From NCBI RefSeq assembly GCF_001298525.1, contig NZ_CP012678.1:1736001-1800000 (forward strand): a stretch of 64,000 bases of DNA, read 5' to 3'. Shown here piece by piece: positions 1 through 8,354 of the stretch (positions are counted from its first letter, which is position 1; every line of letters starts with the position of its first letter). The position numbers and the translations under genes were made by a program. This stretch comes from Psychrobacter urativorans. Lineage in GTDB: Bacteria > Pseudomonadota > Gammaproteobacteria > Pseudomonadales > Moraxellaceae. Under the pieces are notes generated by a model that was not told the DNA's origin, did not search any database, and worked only from the letters and a program-made list of their open reading frames with translations.

Positions 1-1
1 A

Positions 2-1369
2 ATCCTCGCGCAAACGCTTAGCCAATTAGGTAATGACTGCCCAGATTTAGCACAGCCAAGCGACTTGGTCGATTTCTTTAACTTTATCCAAGCGGGTAAT
101 GAGCAAGAAGTTATCAGTGCTTATCACGATATCGGTGATGGCGGATTACTTGCGACCATTGCTGAGATGCAATTTACCAGCCGTCAAGGTATCAAGCTGT
201 CATTGACTGATGATAACTTATTGGGTCAATTGTTCAGTGAAGAGTTGGGTGCAGTTATCCAAGTATTACCAGAGAACGTCGCCGCTTTAATGCAATTGGC
301 AGAAGAGTTTAATGTCAGCGAAATGCTTACCCTTGTCGGTCAAAGTATTGAAGAAGACAGCTTACTTATACAAACGCCAACGCTAAACGGTGATAAAACG
401 CTTAGCTTTAGCCGTAGCGAGCTGCAGTGCGAGTGGAGTCAGGTCAGCTATCAAATCGCGCGCCGCCGTGATAACCCAGCTTGCGTTCAGCAAGAGTATG
501 ACTTGATTAGCGATGCCAGCCATCAAGGGCTTATCGCTGCGCCAAACTTTGACCTCAATCAAAAGGTTGAAGAACCGTATTTAAACAGCCGTGAAAGCAA
601 ACCAAGAGTCGCTATTTTGCGTGAGCAAGGCGTCAACGGTCAGACCGAAATGGCAGCAGGCTTTACTCAAGCAGGCTTTGAAGCGGTCGACGTGCACATG
701 AGTGATTTACTCAGCGGTCGCATCAATCTACGTGACTTCGATGGTTTGGTCGCTTGTGGTGGCTTTAGTTACGGCGACGTATTGGGCGCAGGCTCTGGCT
801 GGGCGAACTCTATCTTGTTCCATGATGAGTTGCGTATGCAGTTTGTACGCTTCTTTGCCCGTCCTGATACCTTCTCACTCGGTGTCTGTAACGGTTGTCA
901 GATGATGGCGCAGCTAAAAGACCTTATCCCAGGCGCGGAAAACTTCCCACGCTTTATCGCTAATAAGTCAGCTCGCTTTGAAGCGCGTACGGTCAACGTA
1001 AAAGTTGAGCGTACCAAGTCTATCTTGTTTAAAGGTATGCAAGACAGTATCTTACCGATTGCGGTTGCTCATGGTGAAGGCTATGCCACGCTTAATGCTA
1101 CTGAAATCGACGGTATGGAAAAACATGGTCAACTTGCCATGCGCTTCGTCGACAGCCAAGGTCAGTCAACTGAGACTTATCCGCTCAATCCCAACGGTTC
1201 GGTCGGCGGTGTCACCGGTCTGTGTAGCACTGACGGTCGCGTCACCCTCATGATGCCGCACCCTGAGCGTACGCTACGTGCCTACAACCATAGCTGGAAA
1301 CCAGAAGCGTGGGATGAGGACGGCGCGTGGATGCGTATGTTCCGTAATGCGCGGGCTTGGGTAAGATAA
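2..1369 (+). CDS. purL: Phosphoribosylformylglycinamidine synthase, C-terminal part (5' truncated by window edge)
   Basis: Converts FGAR, glutamine and ATP to FGAM in the fourth step of cytosolic de novo purine synthesis. The frame is open from base 2, so only the last 455 residues of a protein usually near 1300 residues are present. Visible parts are the end of the second AIRS-like catalytic half and the whole C-terminal glutamine amidotransferase domain, starting at the VAILREQGVNG segment near base 606. The nucleophile Cys lies in LGVCNGCQ (about base 890) and the His/Glu pair in MPHPERT (about base 1255). This matches the fused proteobacterial PurL, not the separate PurQ/PurL/PurS form. 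A strong terminator follows the stop codon by about 35 bases. Confidence 0.97.
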   Translation: MLAQTLSQLGNDCPDLAQPSDLVDFFNFIQAGNEQEVISAYHDIGDGGLLATIAEMQFTSRQGIKLSLTDDNLLGQLFSEELGAVIQVLPENVAALMQLAEEFNVSEMLTLVGQSIEEDSLLIQTPTLNGDKTLSFSRSELQCEWSQVSYQIARRRDNPACVQQEYDLISDASHQGLIAAPNFDLNQKVEEPYLNSRESKPRVAILREQGVNGQTEMAAGFTQAGFEAVDVHMSDLLSGRINLRDFDGLVACGGFSYGDVLGAGSGWANSILFHDELRMQFVRFFARPDTFSLGVCNGCQMMAQLKDLIPGAENFPRFIANKSARFEARTVNVKVERTKSILFKGMQDSILPIAVAHGEGYATLNATEIDGMEKHGQLAMRFVDSQGQSTETYPLNPNGSVGGVTGLCSTDGRVTLMMPHPERTLRAYNHSWKPEAWDEDGAWMRMFRNARAWVR

Positions 1370-1404
1370 GTTTCGTTAAGATAATTTGAATTATTGTAGA
1401 TAAT

Positions 1405-1434
1405 AAAAAAGGTGGGCTTCGGCTCACCTTTTTT
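1405..1434. terminator. Bidirectional rho-independent terminator between purL and the Xre-ImmA gene
   Basis: An A6 tract, a 7-bp GC-rich stem (GGTGGGC/GCTCACC with one G-T wobble), a TTCG tetraloop and a T6 tract. It lies between two convergent genes and would work in both directions. Confidence 0.9.
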
Positions 1435-1458
1435 ATGTTTGTGATTAATTGAAAGATC

Positions 1459-2538
1459 CTACAGTAATCTTAGCTTGGGCTTAGTGTTTTCACTGATTAA
1501 TTTGAACGTTATATCATCTAAAATTTGATAACCAAAATCAATATTCTCATAGAAGTTCCTACCTTCCTTTTCTAAAAGAACTTTAACGATCTTATTCAAT
1601 AGAATAGGTTTCTCACGTTCAATAGGTTCGGGTTCTGATTTATTATATCCTTGCTTGCTAAACTCTATACAATTAGAACGATAAAGCCAATCGGTTAATA
1701 ATCCATTGGTGTGTAAGTTATAATTCATAGCCGCAAGAGATACTTTCCAATATTTCTTATAGCTTATTAAGTTAGCTAGATTTAGATTATTTGGAGCCAT
1801 AGCAATAAATGCTTCTTTCGGCATCAAGAAGCTGGATGCAAACCTATCAGCTTCGTGCTCTTTGTCTTTCATATTCTCAAGTACATTTTTATCATCACTA
1901 TGGAGAACTAAGTGACCAAGCTCATGAGCAGCATCAAAACGCATTCTTTCTGCTGACTTGGCTGTATTCAAAAATACTATAGGTCGTCCATCATGATAAA
2001 AAGAAAATGCGTCAACCTCTTTTACTTCAATCGGTAAACGAAATACTGCGATACCGTGTGATTCAAGTAAAGCTATAATATTTTTAATCGGTAAAATGCC
2101 TAATTGCCAATCACCACGGAGCGTTAAAGCAGATTTTTCAGGCTCATTCACTAGAGTATCAATATCAAAACCTTGAAAAGTAGGAAGGTTAGAAATTCTC
2201 TTATCAAAATACTCTAAAGTTTGAATTGCAAATTCACTATAAGCCCGCGCAGAATTCCTATGTTGAGCTTTTATGCGACTATAGGAACGGAAGAATATCT
2301 GCTCATCTATTACTTGTGTTTTAAAAGTGGAGTTAAAAAAACTAAAGGGTAAATTTAATGATTCACTTAAAGCCACTACTTTTTCAAAGTCAGGAATTGA
2401 AGATTTTTTTTCATTCAGATAGTTTGAAATAGTAACTTCTGTACAAGACAAAATGTTAGCTAAATCTTTATTTGTTTTACCCTTTAAATCCTTAGCTATT
2501 TTTAACCGGTGTTTATTAAATTCAAAGTTACTCTTCAT
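1459..2538 (-). CDS. Xre-type HTH fused to an ImmA/IrrE zinc metallopeptidase
   Basis: Two-domain protein of the COG2856 type. An N-terminal Cro/C1 helix-turn-helix (about residues 5-65) is followed by a C-terminal ImmA/IrrE peptidase. The zinc motif HELGH is near residue 205 and the usual downstream acidic/His segment EHEADRFASSFLMP ends near residue 239, so the catalytic residues look intact. Family members act as protease-regulators that cleave repressors or antitoxins, or serve in stress and phage-related modules; the substrate here is unknown. The ATG at 2538 was chosen because it follows the only nearby GAG; starts at 2547 and 2577 are also in frame. Its start overlaps the 3' end of the upstream gene, so the two are probably co-transcribed and translationally coupled. 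Base composition is clearly more AT-rich than purL. Confidence 0.85.
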   Translation of the reverse strand: MKSNFEFNKHRLKIAKDLKGKTNKDLANILSCTEVTISNYLNEKKSSIPDFEKVVALSESLNLPFSFFNSTFKTQVIDEQIFFRSYSRIKAQHRNSARAYSEFAIQTLEYFDKRISNLPTFQGFDIDTLVNEPEKSALTLRGDWQLGILPIKNIIALLESHGIAVFRLPIEVKEVDAFSFYHDGRPIVFLNTAKSAERMRFDAAHELGHLVLHSDDKNVLENMKDKEHEADRFASSFLMPKEAFIAMAPNNLNLANLISYKKYWKVSLAAMNYNLHTNGLLTDWLYRSNCIEFSKQGYNKSEPEPIEREKPILLNKIVKVLLEKEGRNFYENIDFGYQILDDITFKLISENTKPKLRLL

Positions 2539-3238
2539 TACTCGCATTTTTATACCCAATTTCAAACGAGTCCTCATTCACTGATTCATCAGCAAATTCA
2601 CTCATATATGACTGAACTTCACTTTCTGAATCTGAAGAAAACATTAATCTACAATCATGGTCAGTAGGAAAAATTTTCCCATCATCCATTTCTATATAAG
2701 ACATTGGTCTTGCAAGTTCATAGATTAGACTCGGAGAATCATCTTGATAAATTTCGTGTTTTCTTGACGGATAGTATAAAACCCAAGTTTCCAGCTTCTC
2801 GCCAGTCATATTTCTATATTTATTTATATCAATTTTATGCTTGGTTTCAATACCTTTTGAACAGTTAGAGGATATTGGTAAATCCACATTACCCAAATTA
2901 TGATTACTAGACATAATGATAATTTGAATATTATTATTGGTGATAGTTAATGTAGGTTGTCCTTGATCTCGATTAAACTTAATTTCATTAGAAATAAGCT
3001 GCAAAGCTATGTTTTCCCCAATATCACCCCAGCGTGCTATACCACTTGCACAGTTCACTGCAGTTTTCATATTGAAATTCTGATCAGCTTTCTCAATGGC
3101 GCTAAAGATAATTTGTGGAGTAAAACCGAATTTCTCCTTCAAAATTATTATAGCTGCATCGTTAGTTATGAGCTCGCCATCTTTATTACGACTATTTAAA
3201 TCACTGAACATCTCATACTGCGGTGCTTGATATGCCAT
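2528..3238 (-). CDS. Unknown protein, partner of the Xre-ImmA gene
   Basis: I do not recognise this family. The protein is about 236 residues, soluble, with no signal peptide or membrane segment, and is acidic in its C-terminal 50 residues. A beta-rich middle (TLTITNNNIQIIIMSS) and a WVLYYPSRKHEIY segment are the most distinctive parts. The ATG at 3238 is preferred over the one at 3253 because GGATGAG lies six bases before it and the predicted -10 box would leave almost no leader for the upstream ATG. Its stop codon overlaps the start of the Xre-ImmA gene. The pairing suggests a regulator-target or toxin-antitoxin-like arrangement, but nothing in the sequence identifies an active site. GC is about one third in sampled lines, which suggests horizontal acquisition. 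Confidence 0.7.
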   Translation of the reverse strand: MAYQAPQYEMFSDLNSRNKDGELITNDAAIIILKEKFGFTPQIIFSAIEKADQNFNMKTAVNCASGIARWGDIGENIALQLISNEIKFNRDQGQPTLTITNNNIQIIIMSSNHNLGNVDLPISSNCSKGIETKHKIDINKYRNMTGEKLETWVLYYPSRKHEIYQDDSPSLIYELARPMSYIEMDDGKIFPTDHDCRLMFSSDSESEVQSYMSEFADESVNEDSFEIGYKNASNEE

Positions 3239-3266
3239 ATCTAACTCATCCATATTATTTTTATAA

Positions 3267-3286
3267 ATTATAACATCATTAGATGT
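3267..3286 (-). promoter_or_regulatory. Predicted promoter -10 box with overlapping operator-like palindrome
   Basis: On the minus strand TATAAT (3267-3272) lies about 30 bases before the preferred start at 3238. Directly upstream is ACATC-ATTA-GATGT (3273-3286), a 5-bp perfect inverted repeat exactly where a repressor would block RNA polymerase. No good -35 box is visible, only a T-rich stretch at the right distance. Xre proteins usually bind short palindromes of this kind, so autoregulation is a reasonable inference. Confidence 0.45.
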
Positions 3287-3328
3287 GGTAAAAAATAAAA
3301 ATGGTGTAATAAATAAAATTTTTATGAG

Positions 3329-3526
3329 TTACTTACTTAAAGAGCAATCTTTAACCTCTCTCTTCGCCTCCGCAATCAACTCATGAATCTTAGCACTCTC
3401 TTTTAGCACACAAGCATCGTATGCAGAGAACGGCTCAGCTTCTTGCTCTCTTTCCTTCTCTTGCTTGGTTTTTTCTTCTAGATGTTTTTGCAGCTCATCT
3501 TGTTCGTCATATTGTGAGTTATTCAT
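3329..3526 (-). CDS. Small charged hypothetical protein (65 aa)
   Basis: No recognised family. The first 30 residues are almost entirely Gln, Glu, Lys and Asp and should form a helix or short coiled coil; the rest (FSAYDACVLKESAKIHELIAEAKREV) is a second amphipathic helix. AAGAGAA eight bases before the ATG is a plausible ribosome binding site. The gene starts 23 bases after the stop of the glutamine amidotransferase gene on the same strand, so the two are probably one transcript. The single Cys could be functional or incidental. Confidence 0.6.
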   Translation of the reverse strand: MNNSQYDEQDELQKHLEEKTKQEKEREQEAEPFSAYDACVLKESAKIHELIAEAKREVKDCSLSK

Positions 3527-3549
3527 GGGTTATTCTCTTTACTATTCAG

Positions 3550-4296
3550 TTATCCGCTATTTGCCATCCGATTTAGTATAGCGGCTAATTTTGCATTATT
3601 GTCTGAAATATATTGATCACTACGCGCTATTATTTCAGCCGTTGATTGTACAGTTTCGGGATAATTGATAAGTCCACTTTGGATAGCGCCATTGCCATTT
3701 GCGACCATCTTAGCAAGGCTTTCTTTGGTCACTTCAAAATGACACTGCCAGCCCATTACCCAAGTGCCAAGCGCTTTATGCTGCGGAGTTTGGTAGATAA
3801 ATCCTTGGTTCGCCCAAACCTCTGATGTTGCAATAATACTAGCCCCTTCTGGACAGTCAAAACCATCACCATGAAAGTGAAAGACAGTGAAATCTTGCTT
3901 AGATAAATCCTGTAATAAGGGATGTGATTGTCCTTCTGTCGTTAATCGAATGGGCAGCCAACCGATCTCTTTTACGTTAGCTGGCTGGACGTTAGCGTCC
4001 AAACAATGCGCAATAAGTTGCGCCCCTAAACAAATTCCGATAACTGTTTTGCCATTATCAATACTCTGTTTAATCAAGCGTTTTTCATTGACTAACCAAG
4101 AATATTTTTCCTCATCGTGTACACTCATTGGTCCACCCATCACGATGAGCCAATCAAAACTATCGTGCTCTGGCAATAAATCGTTATTGTAAGAGCGAGT
4201 GATAGTGAGCATATGGTTGTAGTTAATAGCCCACTGTTTGATAAAGCTAAGGTCTTCATAATCGGTATGGAATAGGGCGTGGATGCATAGCGTCAT
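3550..4296 (-). CDS. Class I glutamine amidotransferase domain protein
   Basis: A free-standing GATase1 protein of 248 residues, similar in layout to GMP-synthase glutaminase domains but without a synthetase partner. The nucleophile Cys is in IGICLGAQL (near residue 93), the catalytic His-x-Glu is in GWQCHFEVT near residue 189, and an oxyanion-type MGGPMSVHDE segment sits near residue 54. Related stand-alone proteins hydrolyse gamma-glutamyl compounds or act on unknown amides; the substrate cannot be read from the sequence. AGAGG lies eight bases before the ATG. It is followed closely by a small charged protein gene. It is separated from the divergent FAD hydroxylase gene by 341 bases that carry an amidase-gene remnant. 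Confidence 0.88.
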   Translation of the reverse strand: MTLCIHALFHTDYEDLSFIKQWAINYNHMLTITRSYNNDLLPEHDSFDWLIVMGGPMSVHDEEKYSWLVNEKRLIKQSIDNGKTVIGICLGAQLIAHCLDANVQPANVKEIGWLPIRLTTEGQSHPLLQDLSKQDFTVFHFHGDGFDCPEGASIIATSEVWANQGFIYQTPQHKALGTWVMGWQCHFEVTKESLAKMVANGNGAIQSGLINYPETVQSTAEIIARSDQYISDNNAKLAAILNRMANSG

Positions 4297-4637
4297 AAAA
4301 TACCTCTGATTAATAAAAATCGTCTAGTGAACGTTTTAAATGTCTAGAAATTGACCTCAATAAAAATAATCACGTCCAGCATACTTCTTATTCAGCGCCT
4401 TTAAAATAGCATAAATCTCCCAATTCATCTTTGCGCTTAGACTGATCTAGTATCCATCAACTTTCCCTAAATATAAAACAGACTACCTCTTTGCATGGAT
4501 ATTTATCTTCATAAAGAGTGCTACCAGCCTTAACAAAAATCAATACAACGCAGATATCGCCAAGAATATACTGAATATATCTTTGACCATGAGCTCATTC
4601 ATACTGAACTGATATCTCTATCTGCAAAAGGAGCGTT
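4297..4637. other. Intergenic region between divergent genes, 341 bp
   Basis: Holds the amidase-gene remnant (4357-4428) and otherwise AT-rich DNA that must contain the divergent promoters of the glutamine amidotransferase and the FAD hydroxylase. I see no convincing -35/-10 pair or operator. Confidence 0.5.
4357..4428 (-). pseudogene. Remnant of the 3' end of an AmiD-like amidase gene
   Basis: Bases 4379-4428 match 6361-6410, the last coding part of the amidase gene, at 43 of 50 positions in the same orientation. Translated on the minus strand it reads MNWEIYAILKALNKKYAG and ends at a stop, compared with MDLETYAILKALNKKYAD in the intact gene; 12 consecutive residues are identical. No amidase coding sequence precedes it. 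It is therefore a duplicated tail, and the FAD hydroxylase gene lies between the two copies. Confidence 0.8.
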
Positions 4638-6263
4638 ATGTCTCATTATAATAACGATATCACGTCCCCTGAAGGCGCTAGCACGCTCAGTAAGACTAAG
4701 TCTAACGCCACAGAGGTATTGATTGTAGGCGCAGGACCTACAGGACTGGTACAGGCGCTTTGGCTCAATGAGCAGGGCATAAAGGTGCGTATTATTGATA
4801 AATCAGCGCAGGCAGGTTCGCAGTCCAGAGCCTTAGTCGTTCAAGCTCGAACCTTAGAGCTGTATCGTCAGTTAGGTCTTGCAGACAAAGTAGTGCAGGA
4901 GGGCTATCGCAGTGCAGGAATCAACCTTTGGTCGCAGGGGAAAAAAAGAGCACACCTTACGCTAGGTGAGATGGGGAAGACTATCACGCCATATCCTTTT
5001 ATTTTGATATATCCGCAGGACAAGCATGAGAAGCTATTAGAGCAAGAGCTAGCTAACCGTCAAATCATCGTCGAAAGGGGAGTCGAGCTGATAGATTTTG
5101 TATCCCAAGATACGACAGACACAGCAAAAGTCACAGCAAAAATACGTCACAAAAATGGCTATGAAGAGTCTGTGATCAGTCGCTTTTTGGTTGGTTGTGA
5201 TGGCGCTAGCTCAACGGTACGTAAAACACTGAATGCTGATTTTGCAGGCGGCACGTACGAGCAGATATTTTTTGTGGCAGATGTGGATACTAGCGTCAAT
5301 CCATTTGAGGGCGAGATTCAAGTCGTGTTTGAAGGCGCGGATTTTTTATTGGTGATGCCGTATGGCGAGCATGGGACGATACGCTTAGTGAGCAGCGTCA
5401 GTCCAAAGCGCACGCCAACGACAGAAGCTGATATCAAGGCGCTAACCTTTAAAGATATCGATACCACTGCGCTTGATTCTATCGGCATCAAGGTCACCTC
5501 GGTCAATTGGTTCTCATCATATAAAGTCCATCACCGCGTCACGGATCATTTCCGTCATGGTTCCGTCTTTTTGATCGGAGATGCGGCTCACGTTCATAGT
5601 CCCGCAGGGGGACAAGGTATGAATACTGGTATCGGTGATGCGATCAATTTAGCTTGGAAATTGGCGGCAGTCTTAAAAGGGCAAGCACCAGATACTATAT
5701 TAGATAGTATTGAATCTGAGCGCAGAGTATTCGCGCATAAACTCGTCGATACTACTGATAGATTATTCAAGTTCGTCACTGCTCAAGGGGCATTGGCTGA
5801 TTTTGTTCGGACACATATAGCACCAACGGTGGTAAAATTTAGTTGGCATAATGACTTTGTGCGGGAGATGCTGTTCAAAACCATTTCACAAACTCAAATG
5901 AATTACGCTGACAGTGAATTAAGTTTCGGTACAGTAGGGGATATCCATGCTGGCGAGCGGTTACCTTATGTACAGTTCGATAAGCAAGATAATTACGACT
6001 CTTTGAGAATGATTTCGTGGCAACTGCACGTCTATGGCGAGCCGACAGCCGCGCTGCAACAGTGGTGCGAGTTCAATAATATTAACCTAATAACGTTCGT
6101 ATGGCGTGATGAGTTTGCAACAGCGGGTCTCACAAAGGATGCGATATATTTATTGCGACCCGATAGCTATATTGCAGTGGTCTGTGCTAATGCTGATATA
6201 TCGGTGCTTGATAATTATTTAGAGAGCAGGGGTTTCAAGCTTTACAGCCTAGCAACGTCGTAA
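4638..6263 (+). CDS. FAD-dependent aromatic hydroxylase (PheA/TfdB/MhpA-type monooxygenase)
   Basis: Flavoprotein monooxygenase of 541 residues, predicted to use FAD, NAD(P)H and O2 to hydroxylate a phenolic or polyketide-like ring. The Rossmann GAGPTG motif is at residues 31-36 after a 25-residue leader, the DG motif is in VGCDGASSTVR near residue 186, and the GD motif is in LIGDAAHVHSP near residue 314, followed by GGQGMNTGIGDA. The last 140 residues resemble the thioredoxin-like C-terminal domain of phenol hydroxylases. AAAGGAG seven bases before the ATG fixes the start. There is no catabolic operon around it, so the substrate is unknown. The gene is bracketed by duplicated amidase 3' sequence, which suggests it was inserted or duplicated into this position. 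Confidence 0.88.
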   Translation: MSHYNNDITSPEGASTLSKTKSNATEVLIVGAGPTGLVQALWLNEQGIKVRIIDKSAQAGSQSRALVVQARTLELYRQLGLADKVVQEGYRSAGINLWSQGKKRAHLTLGEMGKTITPYPFILIYPQDKHEKLLEQELANRQIIVERGVELIDFVSQDTTDTAKVTAKIRHKNGYEESVISRFLVGCDGASSTVRKTLNADFAGGTYEQIFFVADVDTSVNPFEGEIQVVFEGADFLLVMPYGEHGTIRLVSSVSPKRTPTTEADIKALTFKDIDTTALDSIGIKVTSVNWFSSYKVHHRVTDHFRHGSVFLIGDAAHVHSPAGGQGMNTGIGDAINLAWKLAAVLKGQAPDTILDSIESERRVFAHKLVDTTDRLFKFVTAQGALADFVRTHIAPTVVKFSWHNDFVREMLFKTISQTQMNYADSELSFGTVGDIHAGERLPYVQFDKQDNYDSLRMISWQLHVYGEPTAALQQWCEFNNINLITFVWRDEFATAGLTKDAIYLLRPDSYIAVVCANADISVLDNYLESRGFKLYSLATS

Positions 6264-6353
6264 TCAGCAGTGTGTAGACATACATCAACACTTTATGCCA
6301 ATTGAACCATTAGCTTTAGAAACAGATGAAAAGATACAGGGCGCGCGCTATTA

Positions 6354-7214
6354 TCAATCCGCATATTTCTTATTCAGCGCCTTTAAAATAGCATAGGTTT
6401 CTAAATCCATATTACCCGTTGGCTGCTGCGGTCGAAAGTGCAATTGAAACGCATAAATCACATCACGACTGGCTTTATCCCACGCATCATTATCATTGAT
6501 TTGATAACCATATTTCCTAAATGCTTGCTTAATCTCAGGTATCGTTGCCGCTGCAAACTCGTCTTGATTCATAAAGAATTGCTTATCAAATTCATCATAC
6601 CAAGCGCCAATACCATACTCTGTATACAGTCGTTGCCAAGGGAACTTCGCACCGGGGTCGATTTTACGCGAGGGTGCCATATCAGAATGTCCGATGATAT
6701 TGGTCGGGGAAATATTGTATTTTTTGGCTAAATCTTGCACCAACTGCGCGACTTTTTTAATCTGTAAGTCTTCAAATGCCACATAGTGCTCAGCAGGATG
6801 ATAGTCAAGCGTGCCGTTTTTTAGCGCATCGCGATATTGTGTGGCAATCCCGTCGTTGACAATCTCAATACCAATCGAGGTGTCATTTAACACCGTTCTA
6901 CCTCCAAAGCCACCTGCGCCCGCGTGCCAAGCACGTTCGCTTTCAGACACTAGGCGATAAATTTTATCATCGTCATTATTGAGAATTAGATAATGTGCAC
7001 TGACATTGCCTGTCGTTAAGGTTTTTATAGATCTCTCGTTATCGCCAACGGTATAATGCAGCACGATAAAATGAATGCGCTCATTTTTACCTTGGGCTTG
7101 ATAGGTTTGGCTGTCAATCGTATAGCGCGGTGCTGTGGTGGATACGCAGCCTGTCAGTGGCAGCGTTAAATATAATGCGGATGCCAATGCTAAAAATGAG
7201 AAGTTTTTTGCCAT
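6354..7214 (-). CDS. amiD: Outer-membrane lipoprotein N-acetylmuramoyl-L-alanine amidase (AmiD type)
   Basis: Cleaves the amide bond between MurNAc and L-alanine in peptidoglycan fragments on the periplasmic side. From the ATG at 7214 the protein is 286 residues, with a 22-residue lipoprotein signal ending in the lipobox LTGC. The Amidase_2 domain carries the expected zinc ligands: His in VLHYTVG, and the His and Asp of the GHSDMAPSRKIDPG segment near residue 180. A C-terminal peptidoglycan-binding domain follows (about residues 215-280). An upstream in-frame ATG at 7262 would spoil the lipoprotein signal, so it was not used. The 3' end is duplicated at 4379-4428. The cytosolic AmpD has no lipobox, so AmiD is the better name. 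Confidence 0.88.
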   Translation of the reverse strand: MAKNFSFLALASALYLTLPLTGCVSTTAPRYTIDSQTYQAQGKNERIHFIVLHYTVGDNERSIKTLTTGNVSAHYLILNNDDDKIYRLVSESERAWHAGAGGFGGRTVLNDTSIGIEIVNDGIATQYRDALKNGTLDYHPAEHYVAFEDLQIKKVAQLVQDLAKKYNISPTNIIGHSDMAPSRKIDPGAKFPWQRLYTEYGIGAWYDEFDKQFFMNQDEFAAATIPEIKQAFRKYGYQINDNDAWDKASRDVIYAFQLHFRPQQPTGNMDLETYAILKALNKKYAD

Positions 7215-7283
7215 GAAATGCTCGGTGTGAAAAATAGGAAAAGGGTCATGCGAAATCTGCACAAATTTCTCGGTATTCTATTT

Positions 7284-8093
7284 TTAATCTTGCTTAATCT
7301 TCTTTGCCAAAACCGTCTTCCAACTATTTTCCAAACACTCAATCGTCAGCCACGGCTCGATAATGTCGGCGGCAAACTTCTCTTTTGCATTGGTCAGTTG
7401 CCAAAGCGTCTCTAAAGTAGCAAACGGATACGGTCGTTCGATTAAATATACGGGCAGGTCTGCATCAATCATCCCATCACGCACCACTTCAAAATACCAG
7501 CCAGCGATACCTTGCTTGGTGACCCACGAGGCAATATTTGGTACTTTGGTAAATTGTCCAATTTGGTCGTTGATTTTGTAGCAGGGTCGTCGTGGTTGCA
7601 CGAGTCGCAATTGCACGCTATCGTTATCGGATTTCTCATTCTGCCCACCGTATTGAAAGACATCACCAATACAGACGGTGGCTTCGGTCATTTCAGGTAA
7701 ATGATTCACTGCTCCGGTGGTGAGGTTTTCGCCTAATGTACCCACCCGCACTTTTAAACCAAACTCTGCATTAACTTTTTCATACGTGGCAGGTGGTAAT
7801 TGGTGAACGGCTTTGAGTGGACCACCGTGATGGCGGCGATCGGCTTGCTCATCGGTAGTCAATCCCATAAAGTCGACGGCAACAGGCGCTTTAATCGGTG
7901 CTTTATCAATAGCGCTCATTTGTTCACGCGCAAATGGCATGGCTTTGCCTGCGCGGACACAGAGTAAATTGGCGATGTGGAGCGGGAGTGGTTTATTAAA
8001 GTCATTAATGTCAGCGCCAGTGCCAGTGCCAGTGCCAGTGCCAATATTAGCGTTAGACGTTTGCGGTAGTGACTCACTAAATTCTTTGCTCAT
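7284..8093 (-). CDS. MOSC domain protein, YiiM-like
   Basis: MOSC proteins bind molybdenum cofactor and transfer sulfur or reduce N-hydroxylated compounds; YiiM of E. coli is the closest type. The core shows RRHHGGPLKAVHQLP, GENLTT and the conserved Cys in QPRRPCYKI near residue 168, the likely cofactor ligand. AGGA seven bases before the ATG supports the start. The first 45 residues are an extension with a Gly-Thr run encoded by a hexanucleotide tandem repeat (8017-8043). It lies 69 bases upstream of the amidase gene on the same strand, with no functional link evident. Confidence 0.85.
   Translation of the reverse strand: MSKEFSESLPQTSNANIGTGTGTGTGADINDFNKPLPLHIANLLCVRAGKAMPFAREQMSAIDKAPIKAPVAVDFMGLTTDEQADRRHHGGPLKAVHQLPPATYEKVNAEFGLKVRVGTLGENLTTGAVNHLPEMTEATVCIGDVFQYGGQNEKSDNDSVQLRLVQPRRPCYKINDQIGQFTKVPNIASWVTKQGIAGWYFEVVRDGMIDADLPVYLIERPYPFATLETLWQLTNAKEKFAADIIEPWLTIECLENSWKTVLAKKIKQD
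8017..8043. repeat. Hexanucleotide tandem repeat (CCAGTG) x 4.5 inside the MOSC gene
   Basis: Four and a half perfect copies of CCAGTG. On the coding strand they encode Gly-Thr x 4. Because the unit is six bases, slippage would change length without shifting the frame. Confidence 0.95.
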
Positions 8094-8293
8094 AAGTCAT
8101 CCTAAATTATTGTTGTTTTAATCAGTAAATACTGTTTTTTTCATAACATTATCTTAGCGTAATCATTGGCTGTTTTGTTGGTTAAAGAAGAAAGCTGTTT
8201 AAAAGGTAATGCTACTTAAAGGTATTAATTATTGCTCAGAATTAAGGTATAAAAGTTAGGCTCTAAAAAAATTTACTATCAAAAATCAGCCAT

Positions 8294-8326
8294 AAAAAAA
8301 GACCAGATAATAAATCCAGTCTTTTT
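8294..8326 (-). terminator. Terminator downstream of rsfS
   Basis: Read on the minus strand: AAAAAGACTGGAT, loop TTATT, ATCTGGTC followed by a T run. The 13-bp stem contains two G-U wobbles. It lies 29 bases after the rsfS stop. Confidence 0.75.
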
Positions 8327-8354
8327 AGGTAAGCCACGCTATTTATCTTTGATA

